Origin: Clostridia bacterium
Lineage (GTDB): Bacteria; Bacillota; DSM-521; Neomoorellales; Neomoorellaceae
Direction: 5' to 3'
DNA length: 8,403 nucleotides
NCBI GenBank assembly: GCA_030445875.1
Contig: JASUSX010000080.1
Span: 1-8,403 of the forward strand
A model generated the notes under the pieces. It did no database searches and was not told the DNA's origin. It was given only the letters and a program-made list of their open reading frames with translations. A program made the translations under genes and the position numbers. Below are positions 1 to 5,617 of this stretch, in pieces. Positions within the stretch are counted from its first letter, which is position 1. Every line of letters starts with the position of its first letter.

Positions 1-906
1 ATCGATGCACAGGGACATAAAGGGTAATTGCCCCTGGCTAATCTTGAGGATGTCCAGCTCCATAATTTTATCTACCATAGCATCAGGGCCACAACCGAAG
101 GCCGTGACGTGGATGATACCATCAAGATTCTTTTGCTGAAGGTAATGATAGGTGGCCCCGATCACCAGGTTGGAAAAATGCCAGAAAAGTTGCTTGGGCA
201 GGCGCCTGCTTAACTGGTAGAGGCGGGACGGATGGACCATTTCCATGGTCCAGACATTAATGCCCATCTTTTTTAATTTGCCAATGATATCCAGGCTGAT
301 ATATTGATCATAGACCTGGTAGGGATAACCGAGGACGGCAAGGTTCAGCAAGCCTTCCCGCCTCGTAGGCGGTTCTACAGCCTCACCCCGGAGTTTGGCC
401 AGGGCCTGGAGGGGCAGGTAACCTGCCAGGAGTAATCTCTGATAGGCCCGCTGGTAAATCGTTCCCTCCCGGTAAGCAGACCAGGCCAGGCGCAGGCTGT
501 AACCCAGGAGTTCGGCCAACCCCCGGCAGGAAGGCCACAGACCCCATAGGCCCCGGCTGGCATCCACCTGAATATCAATAATGGGAGGCAGATGGGCCAG
601 GCTGGCCCGGACCATGTCCGGCAACCCTAAAAATTTGGGACAAAAGGTAGCCCGCTTGCTTATCTTTACCATGCGGGGGATGAAGAGGGCGTCAACTTTA
701 TCCTTAAGGGTTAGAACGTGGCCGTGGTAGAGTTTGACAGGGATGCAGGCATCGGCGATTGCCTCGCGGGCACCATCGTCCAGGATAACCCTAGTTGTCA
801 GGGGCGACGTTACGATGGCGATTCCTAACCGATCGAAATAGGCCTGCCAGAAGGGGAAATGGCTGTAATAAAACAGGGCCGTCGGAAAGCCGATATGTAG
901 CGCCAA
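1..906 (-). CDS. Acyl-CoA dehydratase activase-related protein (DUF2229 / COG3580-like), partial, C-terminus off the left edge
   Basis: My own translation of the minus strand gives 302 uninterrupted codons from a TTG at 906-904 to the window edge. An AGGAGG site lies 8 bases upstream of the TTG. The N-terminus (HIGFPTALFYY, then a PFWQAYFDRLG segment) and the blocks ACIPVKLYHGH (53-63), DALFIPR (72-78) and CPKFLGLPDM (89-98) are typical of the DUF2229 family, found alone or fused to BadF/HgdC-type ATPases that activate 2-hydroxyacyl-CoA dehydratases and benzoyl-CoA reductases. Cysteines at 54, 89, 272 (in FGCGPDA) and 300 (in SLCID) sit in conserved-looking blocks and could bind an Fe-S cluster (inference). 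The piece breaks off just where family members read SLCIDEHTGEAG. Stand-alone members usually neighbour a separate ATPase partner, which would lie beyond the left edge. The substrate is unknown. The family assignment is firm and the exact role is not. Confidence 0.85.
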   Translation of the reverse strand, partial: MALHIGFPTALFYYSHFPFWQAYFDRLGIAIVTSPLTTRVILDDGAREAIADACIPVKLYHGHVLTLKDKVDALFIPRMVKISKRATFCPKFLGLPDMVRASLAHLPPIIDIQVDASRGLWGLWPSCRGLAELLGYSLRLAWSAYREGTIYQRAYQRLLLAGYLPLQALAKLRGEAVEPPTRREGLLNLAVLGYPYQVYDQYISLDIIGKLKKMGINVWTMEMVHPSRLYQLSRRLPKQLFWHFSNLVIGATYHYLQQKNLDGIIHVTAFGCGPDAMVDKIMELDILKISQGQLPFMSLCID

Positions 907-1053
907 AGATTTCTTCCTCCTGCTCAACTATCCTTCGTAAATTTCGACGTCCATTAAAAAATACCTTCCAGGTTAGTAAGGATGCAGGTATTTTCTGTAG
1001 CCTACTGGCATAGGGTTTAGTTGGAACGAGATTGGGACCTGGGGGTGAGAAAT
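907..1053. promoter_or_regulatory. Divergent intergenic region with an 8-bp inverted repeat
   Basis: This region separates the minus-strand activase-family gene from the plus-strand membrane-protein gene, so it should hold two outward promoters. It contains a perfect inverted repeat, AAAATACC (958-965) and GGTATTTT (987-994), with a 21-base spacer. On the minus strand a TTTAAT (5 of 6 to the TATAAT -10) lies within it, but no good -35 is found at 16-18 bases. No convincing plus-strand sigma-A promoter was seen. The repeat could be an operator shared by both genes (inference). Confidence 0.4.
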
Positions 1054-1404
1054 ATGCTGCGGGCGGTTTTGACTGGTTTGCTTTATGCTCTGTTAGCGGG
1101 CCTGGCTATGGCGACTACCCTGGGGTTAGTGCTGTACCTGACCCCTTTATCCGAGGGCCTGTTACCCCTGCTGGCCAGTATTATCGCAGCCCTGGCCGTC
1201 TTTGTGGGGGGTCTGCAGGCTGCCCGGATAGCCACGAACCGGGGCCTTGTCCAGGGGGCTAGCGTGGGGCTGCTATTTTTCCTGGTCACCCTGGCCATGG
1301 CCTGGCCTGGTGGTTCCCTGGCCCTGGGGCTTACCGGCCAGAAGCTGGGGCTTTGTTTGCTGGCCGGTGCCATGGGCGGGGTTGCCGGTCTAGCCAGCCG
1401 TTGA
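1054..1404 (+). CDS. Small four-helix integral membrane protein, TIGR04086 / YrzE-like
   Basis: This is a 116-residue, almost wholly hydrophobic protein with four predicted membrane segments, at about residues 4-29, 35-57, 67-85 and 96-114. A short polar hinge (QAARIATNRG) lies between helices 2 and 3. Size, helix count and the glycine/alanine-rich last helix (AGAMGGVAGLASR) fit the TIGR04086 family of uncharacterised membrane proteins common in spore-forming Firmicutes, including B. subtilis YrzE. I chose the ATG at 1054 because GGGGGTGA lies 5 bases upstream. An in-frame TTG at 1021 would add 11 polar residues and lacks an SD. It is the only plus-strand gene here, stands alone, and is followed by an intrinsic terminator, so it is probably monocistronic. 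No function is known, and the family call rests on length and topology. Confidence 0.75.
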   Translation: MLRAVLTGLLYALLAGLAMATTLGLVLYLTPLSEGLLPLLASIIAALAVFVGGLQAARIATNRGLVQGASVGLLFFLVTLAMAWPGGSLALGLTGQKLGLCLLAGAMGGVAGLASR

Positions 1405-1427
1405 TGCCGGCGGTGGGTACCACATAC

Positions 1428-1451
1428 CAGGCCTGCAGGCCTGTTTTTTTT
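1428..1451 (+). terminator. Intrinsic terminator of the membrane-protein gene
   Basis: The 16-base perfect palindrome CAGGCCTGCAGGCCTG (1428-1443) can fold as a 6-bp stem CAGGCC/GGCCTG with a TGCA loop. Eight T residues follow directly (1444-1451). It starts 23 bases after the stop codon. Read from the minus strand the stem is followed by GTATGTGG and not a T-run, so it acts in the plus direction only. Confidence 0.9.
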
Positions 1452-1472
1452 GGCCCCAGCTGGCCGCTCCCT

Positions 1473-1949
1473 TTATTCCTGCTCGGTGATATTCTTTATT
1501 TTCCACTGGCCCTTAAGGTTTACCAGGGTAACTGTCTGGGGCAGGGAAAGGTTGCCGGCCCGGCTGGAGACCCATTCAGCGCTTCCCCTGGCCCAGGCGG
1601 TACCTGCCCGGGGGTCAAGGCCCTGTTCCTTAAGCAAAAAAAAGACGAAGCGCAGGGAGGGATCCTCCTGGCGGCGCTGTTGCCATTTTTGCCACAGGCT
1701 GCTCTTCGTTAAATTTGGTTGCCAGTCGGGGGTTACCAGGGCTGCGGCCTGTTCCTCCCGGCCTGCACTGAGGGCCTGGTAGAAATCAAAGATAATAGCG
1801 AAGGGGGCCTGTTGCTGGCCGGGGGTTGGGGCCAGGGCCGGCAGGGCCGGGACAGCGGCCTTGTTTTTTCCGAGGTATAAGGAGTACCAGCCCCAGGTCA
1901 GCCCTGCACCCAGGATTAGACCCAGGCAAAAATACTTAAACGCCCGCAT
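1473..1949 (-). CDS. Membrane-anchored protein of unknown function with a possible NTF2-like extracytoplasmic domain
   Basis: This 158-residue protein starts with a charged MRAFK and one hydrophobic helix at about residues 6-26, suggesting an N-in anchor or uncleaved signal. The Cys at position 8 has no lipobox. A Pro/Ala/Gln-rich linker (31-49) leads to a soluble part. There, an amphipathic helix (IIFDFYQALSAGREEQAAALV, about 52-72) and the ending TVTLVNLKGQWKIKNI resemble the pattern of NTF2-like/DUF4878-type domains (helix bundle, then a strand with a Gly-x-Trp-x-Ile ending). That is inference from pattern only. The ATG at 1949 has GGAGGTGG about 8 bases upstream. It lies 52 bases downstream of the spoVM terminator, so it probably has its own promoter. 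The gene converges on the plus-strand membrane-protein gene, with 68 bases between the stops. Confidence 0.75.
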   Translation of the reverse strand: MRAFKYFCLGLILGAGLTWGWYSLYLGKNKAAVPALPALAPTPGQQQAPFAIIFDFYQALSAGREEQAAALVTPDWQPNLTKSSLWQKWQQRRQEDPSLRFVFFLLKEQGLDPRAGTAWARGSAEWVSSRAGNLSLPQTVTLVNLKGQWKIKNITEQE

Positions 1950-1952
1950 AAC

Positions 1953-1988
1953 GATCCCACCTCCATGGTTAATTGTAATGGTGGGATC
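1953..1988 (-). promoter_or_regulatory. Inverted repeat that would mask the Shine-Dalgarno of the 158-residue gene
   Basis: The perfect 9-bp arms GATCCCACC (1953-1961 on the plus strand) and GGTGGGATC (1980-1988) are separated by 18 bases. In a minus-strand transcript the downstream arm overlaps the SD (GGAGGTGG) and ends 3 bases before the ATG, so the folded form would block ribosome binding. If transcription starts inside the loop, as the sigma-E-like site suggests, the upstream arm would be missing from the RNA. The repeat would then matter only in read-through RNA or as a DNA operator. Confidence 0.5.
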
Positions 1989-2000
1989 CTGCTTTTATGC
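1972..2000 (-). promoter_or_regulatory. Possible sigma-E-type promoter for the 158-residue gene
   Basis: On the minus strand GCATAAA (2000-1994) lies 14 bases before ATTACAAT (1979-1972). Against the B. subtilis sigma-E consensus as I recall it (about kmATATT, then CATACAAT) these match at 5 of 7 and 6 of 8 positions. The site lies between the spoVM terminator and the gene start, where a promoter is expected. Matches of this quality occur by chance, so this is only a candidate. Confidence 0.3.
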
Positions 2001-2001
2001 T

Positions 2002-2027
2002 AAAAAAAGAAGAGAGGTTGCCCCCTC
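2002..2027 (-). terminator. Intrinsic terminator of spoVM, overlapping its stop codon
   Basis: On the minus strand the 6-bp stem GAGGGG (2027-2022) / CCTCTC (2017-2012), with one G-U pair, closes a GCAA tetraloop of the GNRA type. TTCTTTTTTT follows (2011-2002). The stem begins at the second base of the spoVM TGA. On the plus strand the G-U pair becomes an A-C mismatch, so the signal works best in the minus direction. It should also end transcripts read through from dinG. Confidence 0.85.
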
Positions 2028-2097
2028 ATTCCTGATGCAAGACTTTTTTTAGTAAACGCTTTAAGAAAGATGGGATGGGGATAAAGTAGACCCGCAT
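2026..2097 (-). CDS. spoVM: Stage V sporulation protein SpoVM, 23 residues
   Basis: This ORF starts at the ATG at 2097-2095 and ends at TGA 2028-2026. An excellent SD, GAGGTGA (2110-2104), lies 6 bases upstream. The peptide begins MRVYFIPIPSFL and continues KRLLKKVL. Aligned without gaps to B. subtilis SpoVM (26 residues, beginning MKFYTIKLPKFL, from memory) it shares Met1, Tyr4, Ile6, Pro9, Phe11, Leu12 and Leu20, with conservative changes at 2, 8, 15, 16 and 17. Pro9 is the residue that gives SpoVM its preference for curved membrane. SpoVM is an amphipathic helix that lies on the outer forespore membrane, anchors the coat ATPase SpoIVA and is required for coat assembly and cortex formation. 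The gene has its own terminator and follows dinG after 68 bases. A TATAAT (2136-2131) and an AATACTAT resembling a sigma-E -10 lie upstream, neither with a good -35. The peptide is slightly shorter than usual and has Pro at position 7. Confidence 0.85.
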   Translation of the reverse strand: MRVYFIPIPSFLKRLLKKVLHQE

Positions 2098-2125
2098 ACC
2101 TATTCACCTCACTCCGGTCATCCCT

Positions 2126-2145
2126 CCTTAATTATAGTATTAAGG
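2126..2145. repeat. 7-bp inverted repeat between dinG and spoVM
   Basis: CCTTAAT (2126-2132) and ATTAAGG (2139-2145) flank 6 bases. The minus-strand core holds a TATAAT, and the left arm abuts AGGAGG in the minus reading. The repeat lies 29 bases upstream of the spoVM start. It may be an operator overlying the spoVM promoter or a weak RNA stem. It lacks a T-run, so it is not a dinG terminator. Confidence 0.4.
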
Positions 2146-2165
2146 TGGGAGCCAAAAGGTGCATG

Positions 2166-4946
2166 TCAGGAAGCAGCCGGCTGGTTAAACCACGCCCCTA
2201 ACCTGGTGGGCAGTTCCTCTATTGTTACTTCGGTGGCTGTGACCGGTGGCAGGGACTGGAGGAAATAGCGGCCGTAGCGCTGGGAAAGGAGGCGCTGGTC
2301 GAGGATCACCAGGGCGCCGCGATCCCTGGCGCTCCGGATCAGGCGGCCGAAGCCCTGGCGAAAGCGGATAATCGCCTGGGGCAGGCTTAAGGTAGTAAAG
2401 GGGTTTTCCCCCCGGGCAGCCAGCTGTTCTGTGCGAGCCGCCAGGGTTGGGATACCAGGGGAGGGAAAGGGCAGGCGGGGAATTATGACACAGCGCAGCA
2501 AATCCCCTGGCAGATCAATGCCCTCCCAGAAACTGTTGGCCCCCAGAAGGACGGACGCGGGGGTTTGGCGGAATTCCTCCAGGAGATGGGTACGGCTACC
2601 ATCAATCCCCTGGGCCAGGACGTTAAAACCGCTACCGGCCATTATTTTACTCAAGATGGTGTAAAGATCATGTAGAAAGTGATGGGAGGTACACAGGATC
2701 AGGGTACGGCCCCCTACAGCAGGCAAAGCCCGGGCTATCACCGGGGCGATAGCGGCGGCATAGGCACTGTCCTTAACCTGGCCAGGCTTGGGGAGACCCC
2801 GTACAGTACATACCAGGGCCTGGGAAGGATAGTCAAAGGGGGAGGCGACCTGGCAGGTGGCTGGTGGCCCGGCAGGCAGATTGGTCAGGCCGACCTGCTG
2901 CTGGTAAAAATCGAAGGCATTATTAACGGTGAGGGTGGCCGAGGTGAGGATAACCGCCTGTTTCTGGGTGAAGAGCAACTCGGCCAGTAAAGGCCCGATT
3001 TCCAGGGGGGCAGTATGCAGGGTATAATGGTTGCTGCTGTCACCTTCCAACCAGCTGACGCTGGTAGCCGGGTCAGCATCCAGGATCTCACCCAGGTCAT
3101 GGCTGTACTGGGCCAGGATATTCCCTAGATTGCTGGCATCGGCTGCCATTTCCTCCCCCCCGGCAGCGTAAAGTAGTTCTCCCAGGCGTTCTAACCGGCT
3201 GGCCAGGCCTGCCAGGACTTCTTCCAGGCGGCCGAAGGTGGTTAGCAGGCTATCCCAGGCCGGGGTTTCCTGCAGGCGGGACGTGAAACGTAACGCGCAG
3301 GCCCCCTGCTCCCACAGGGCGGCTGCCTTTAATTGGACAACATTGGCCCAGAAGGCCTGCCATTCCTGATGGGTGCGGGCTACCATTGCCTCCAGGTCCT
3401 CCAGCAAGGGCACCAGGCCATGGTTTCCCTCCCCGCTGAGACGGCGGGCCAGGTTCCAGACCCGGCCTAAAAAGCTGAAGGGGATTCCCTGCCTGCCCAG
3501 GCGGTGCAGGTAAAAGTCGCCGCTGACCTGCCTGACCGAGGTGCCCAAGTGTTCCGTGGCTGCCTCCTCGAGATGGTGGGCTTCATCGATAATGAGGTAC
3601 GGGTACGGGGGTAGAACCTGGTTATTCAGGCGGATGTCACTGAGGAGGAGGGAATGGTTTAAGATCAGGATTTTGGCCTCTTCTGCCTCCCGCCGGGCAG
3701 CGTTAACAAAACACCGATCGTAAAAAGGACAACTGTTACCGGCGCAGGTTTCCTTACTGGCGGCCAGGGCGAATTTACTTCCCTCTTCTTCCGGGGCAAG
3801 CCTCATTTCATTCCAATCCCCGGTGGAGGTTACCTGTAACCAGCGCAACACCCGCATGATAAAATGGCGTTCCTGTTCTTCTGGAGGCGGGTTATGCTGG
3901 GCGTCACGGAGCTTGCGGCGGCAGAGGTAGTTATTGCGGCCTTTAACCAGGACCGCCTTAAAGGGGAACGAAAGTATTTCCTTAAGCAAGGGCAGGTCCT
4001 TATGCATAAGCTGTTCCTGGAGGCTGATGGTATGGGTGGCAATGGCGACCCGTTTATTCTGGCTGCAGGCCCAGTAGATGGCTGGCAGGAGATAGGCCAG
4101 GGATTTGCCTGTGCCCGTCCCGGCTTCGACAATGAGGTGCTGGTTACCAGCCAGGGCTCTGGCCACTTCCTGGAGCATGGTTACTTGCTGGGAGCGGTAT
4201 TCGTACCCCGGGATTTTACCAGCCAGCGGGCCGGTGGGAGCCAGGAGGTTAATCAGCTCCTCCAGGCGGAATTCGGGGGGAGAATCCGTAACTGGCTCCG
4301 CTGGCTCAGGGGCAAAGAGACCGGTGGCCGCAACTTCTACTGGTTCTACGGCCCGGGGCTCCGCAGCCAGGGCAGCCTGGAACCACGGTTGCAAACCGGC
4401 GGGGGCCAGGTTAAGGAGGCTGGTTAGGAGCTGTCGATCCAGGGCCAGGGTGGCCTGCCAGAGGATATGTAACAACCGGGCGGTGGTCAGCGCGTCCCCC
4501 AGGGCGCGGTGATGCTCGGTGGCCTCCAGCGCGAAATGATGGCTTAAAAACTCCAGCCGGTAGGAAGGCAGGCAGGGAAAGAGCAGCCGGCTTAAAGTCA
4601 GGGTGTCAAGGAGGGGCCGGTGCCAACCGGCAGCACCCAGAGCCTGGCTTACAAAGGCCAGATCAAAGTTGCCGTTGTGACCGGCGGGGATGGCATCGGC
4701 CATAAAGTCCAGCAGGTGCGGCAGAACTTCGGTTAAAGGGGGCGCTTGCCGGACCATAGCGTCATTGATGCCCGTGAGCTTCTGGATACCGGCAGGAATG
4801 GGACAACAGGGATTCACCAGGGTCTGGAAGCGGTCTACCAGGTGGCCCTTTTCCAGACGGACGGCGGCAATTTCAATGATTTTATCGCGGGTTGGGTCCA
4901 GGCCGGTGGTCTCCAGATCCAGCACTACACAGGTATGGGGGAACAT
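2166..4946 (-). CDS. dinG: DinG-type Fe-S helicase fused to an N-terminal DEDDh 3'-5' exonuclease domain
   Basis: This 926-residue cytoplasmic DNA repair protein has two modules. Residues about 1-170 form a DnaQ/epsilon-like exonuclease: Exo I DLETTG (Asp10, Glu12), Exo II HNGNFD (Asp95) and Exo III HRALGD (His146, Asp151). Residues about 245-926 are an XPD/DinG-type superfamily 2 helicase: Walker A GTGTGKS (276-282), DEAH (454-457), TSAT (668-671), motif V GANSFWEGID (802-811) and motif VI QGFGRLIRS (864-872). Cysteines 342, 401, 406 and 412 give C-x58-C-x4-C-x5-C; the last three have the spacing of the E. coli DinG [4Fe-4S] ligands. DinG enzymes unwind forked, D-loop and R-loop DNA 5' to 3'. 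Fusion to an exonuclease is typical of Firmicutes and the length matches. The ATG has AGAGGAAG 9 bases upstream. It follows the biotin-carrier gene by 29 bases, so it is likely cotranscribed with the carboxylase genes without a clear functional link. Confidence 0.95.
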   Translation of the reverse strand: MFPHTCVVLDLETTGLDPTRDKIIEIAAVRLEKGHLVDRFQTLVNPCCPIPAGIQKLTGINDAMVRQAPPLTEVLPHLLDFMADAIPAGHNGNFDLAFVSQALGAAGWHRPLLDTLTLSRLLFPCLPSYRLEFLSHHFALEATEHHRALGDALTTARLLHILWQATLALDRQLLTSLLNLAPAGLQPWFQAALAAEPRAVEPVEVAATGLFAPEPAEPVTDSPPEFRLEELINLLAPTGPLAGKIPGYEYRSQQVTMLQEVARALAGNQHLIVEAGTGTGKSLAYLLPAIYWACSQNKRVAIATHTISLQEQLMHKDLPLLKEILSFPFKAVLVKGRNNYLCRRKLRDAQHNPPPEEQERHFIMRVLRWLQVTSTGDWNEMRLAPEEEGSKFALAASKETCAGNSCPFYDRCFVNAARREAEEAKILILNHSLLLSDIRLNNQVLPPYPYLIIDEAHHLEEAATEHLGTSVRQVSGDFYLHRLGRQGIPFSFLGRVWNLARRLSGEGNHGLVPLLEDLEAMVARTHQEWQAFWANVVQLKAAALWEQGACALRFTSRLQETPAWDSLLTTFGRLEEVLAGLASRLERLGELLYAAGGEEMAADASNLGNILAQYSHDLGEILDADPATSVSWLEGDSSNHYTLHTAPLEIGPLLAELLFTQKQAVILTSATLTVNNAFDFYQQQVGLTNLPAGPPATCQVASPFDYPSQALVCTVRGLPKPGQVKDSAYAAAIAPVIARALPAVGGRTLILCTSHHFLHDLYTILSKIMAGSGFNVLAQGIDGSRTHLLEEFRQTPASVLLGANSFWEGIDLPGDLLRCVIIPRLPFPSPGIPTLAARTEQLAARGENPFTTLSLPQAIIRFRQGFGRLIRSARDRGALVILDQRLLSQRYGRYFLQSLPPVTATEVTIEELPTRLGAWFNQPAAS

Positions 4947-4975
4947 TTATCCGCACTTCCTCTTTTTACAGGTAA

Positions 4976-5368
4976 TCAGCCCAGGGTTACCAGAGGCTGG
5001 CCGCTGGCAATGTTCATGCCATCCTGGACCAGCACCTCCCGGACAACACCCCCGGTGGGAGCCTGGATCTCGTTCTCCATCTTCATGGCTTCAATAACAA
5101 GCAGGACCTGGCCCGCAATTACCCTCTGGCCCGGCTTTACCTTGACTTCCACTACCGTACCGGGCAGAGGGGAGGTAACGGTGCGATTATCCGGGCGGCT
5201 ATCTGAGGCTGACCGGGGCGTAGGGGAAAGGGTCGGTTGATGCACGGGGGGATTTTTCTTGACCGGGGTTTTTACCGCCGGGCGTAAATGCTCAGTGGCT
5301 CCCCCCACTTCTTCTACTTCTACATTATAGGTTTCTCCATTGACGGTGACCTGAAAATGGCGTTTCAC
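4976..5368 (-). CDS. Biotin carboxyl carrier protein (gamma subunit of an acyl-CoA decarboxylase/carboxylase)
   Basis: This 130-residue carrier subunit resembles MmdC, GcdC and PycB C-terminal domains. Residues 1-20 (HFQVTVNGETYNVEVEEV) form the conserved leading beta segment. Residues 30-63 are a flexible Pro/Ser/Thr-rich linker. Residues 64-130 are the biotinyl domain, with EAMKM at 93-97, so Lys96 is the biotinylation site. The domain ends SGQPLVTLG as in the family. In the complex it shuttles carboxyl groups to and from the MmdA-type subunit. The GTG start overlaps the preceding TGA as GTGA (4 bases), and AAGGAGG lies 11 bases upstream inside the preceding gene, so translation is probably coupled. 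The linker is short beside the Ala/Pro-rich linkers of many sodium-pump gamma subunits. Confidence 0.92.
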   Translation of the reverse strand: MKRHFQVTVNGETYNVEVEEVGGATEHLRPAVKTPVKKNPPVHQPTLSPTPRSASDSRPDNRTVTSPLPGTVVEVKVKPGQRVIAGQVLLVIEAMKMENEIQAPTGGVVREVLVQDGMNIASGQPLVTLG

Positions 5369-5586
5369 CCGGCCAGCCGCCTCCTTTCCAGTGTTAGCAG
5401 GTTACGCATCAAATCAGTCCGACCGGCCATAACCCAGCGGTTGGTGGCCCTGCGGGCGGGTTGAATGGATGCGATTTTCCAGTCCGTTTCCTGATCTATA
5501 TAGACAGCGATGGCAGCTGTAATGGCGGCCAGGGTTTCAGGAGCAATAGTTTGTTTTAAGGCTATCTGGGGATAATAAACAGCCAA
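5365..5586 (-). CDS. Small acyl-CoA decarboxylase accessory subunit, MmdD C-terminus / MmdE-like
   Basis: This 73-residue soluble protein lies between the alpha subunit and the biotin carrier, the place where sodium-pump decarboxylase operons carry delta/epsilon or OadG-type small subunits. The pattern is a short helix (PETLAAITAAIAVYI), then WKIASIQP, then W-x-x-AGR-x-x-LM near residues 51-60. It resembles what I recall of the C-terminal part of Veillonella MmdD and of MmdE, which help hold the complex together. It lacks the N-terminal membrane helix of OadG/MmdD, so it cannot anchor the complex by itself. The TTG start has AGGTGA 6 bases upstream, and an in-frame TGA inside that SD rules out a longer form. 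It starts 31 bases after mmdA and overlaps the carrier gene by 4 bases. Gene reality is well supported; the family assignment is tentative. Confidence 0.7.
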   Translation of the reverse strand: MAVYYPQIALKQTIAPETLAAITAAIAVYIDQETDWKIASIQPARRATNRWVMAGRTDLMRNLLTLERRRLAG

Positions 5587-5617
5587 TGAAGATCACCTGC
5601 CTTAAGAGTTATCCCCT

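Noticed and set aside
28..213. 61-codon plus-strand ORF at the left edge
   Set aside because: It is the antisense shadow of the activase-family gene.
958..994. Inverted repeat as a terminator
   Set aside because: No gene ends here: both flanking genes point outward. The long spacer makes a poor terminator loop.
795..1013. 72-codon plus-strand ORF
   Set aside because: It overlaps the start of the activase-family gene on the opposite strand and the divergent promoter region, and its product is low-complexity and unfamiliar.
1021..1053. Longer TTG start (1021) for the membrane protein, adding 11 residues
   Set aside because: No SD precedes the TTG, the added residues are polar, and the ATG at 1054 has GGGGGTGA at a good distance.
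2000..2052. Plus-strand terminator ending in the T-run at 2044-2050
   Set aside because: No plus-strand gene needs it, the inner stem has a mismatch on that strand, and the T-run is about 15 bases away from the stem.
2108..2125. Tiny ORF (ATG ACC GGA GTG AGG TGA) just upstream of spoVM
   Set aside because: It has five codons and the AGGAGG lies only about one base from the ATG. Its stop falls in the spoVM SD, so it is more likely chance.
3864..4427. 187-codon plus-strand ORF inside dinG
   Set aside because: It lies wholly antisense to the conserved exonuclease-helicase gene, shows no recognisable domain and has no good SD.
4690..5240. Plus-strand ORFs of 135 and 164 codons over the dinG start and the biotin carrier
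   Set aside because: They are antisense to two well-supported genes and their products have no family features.
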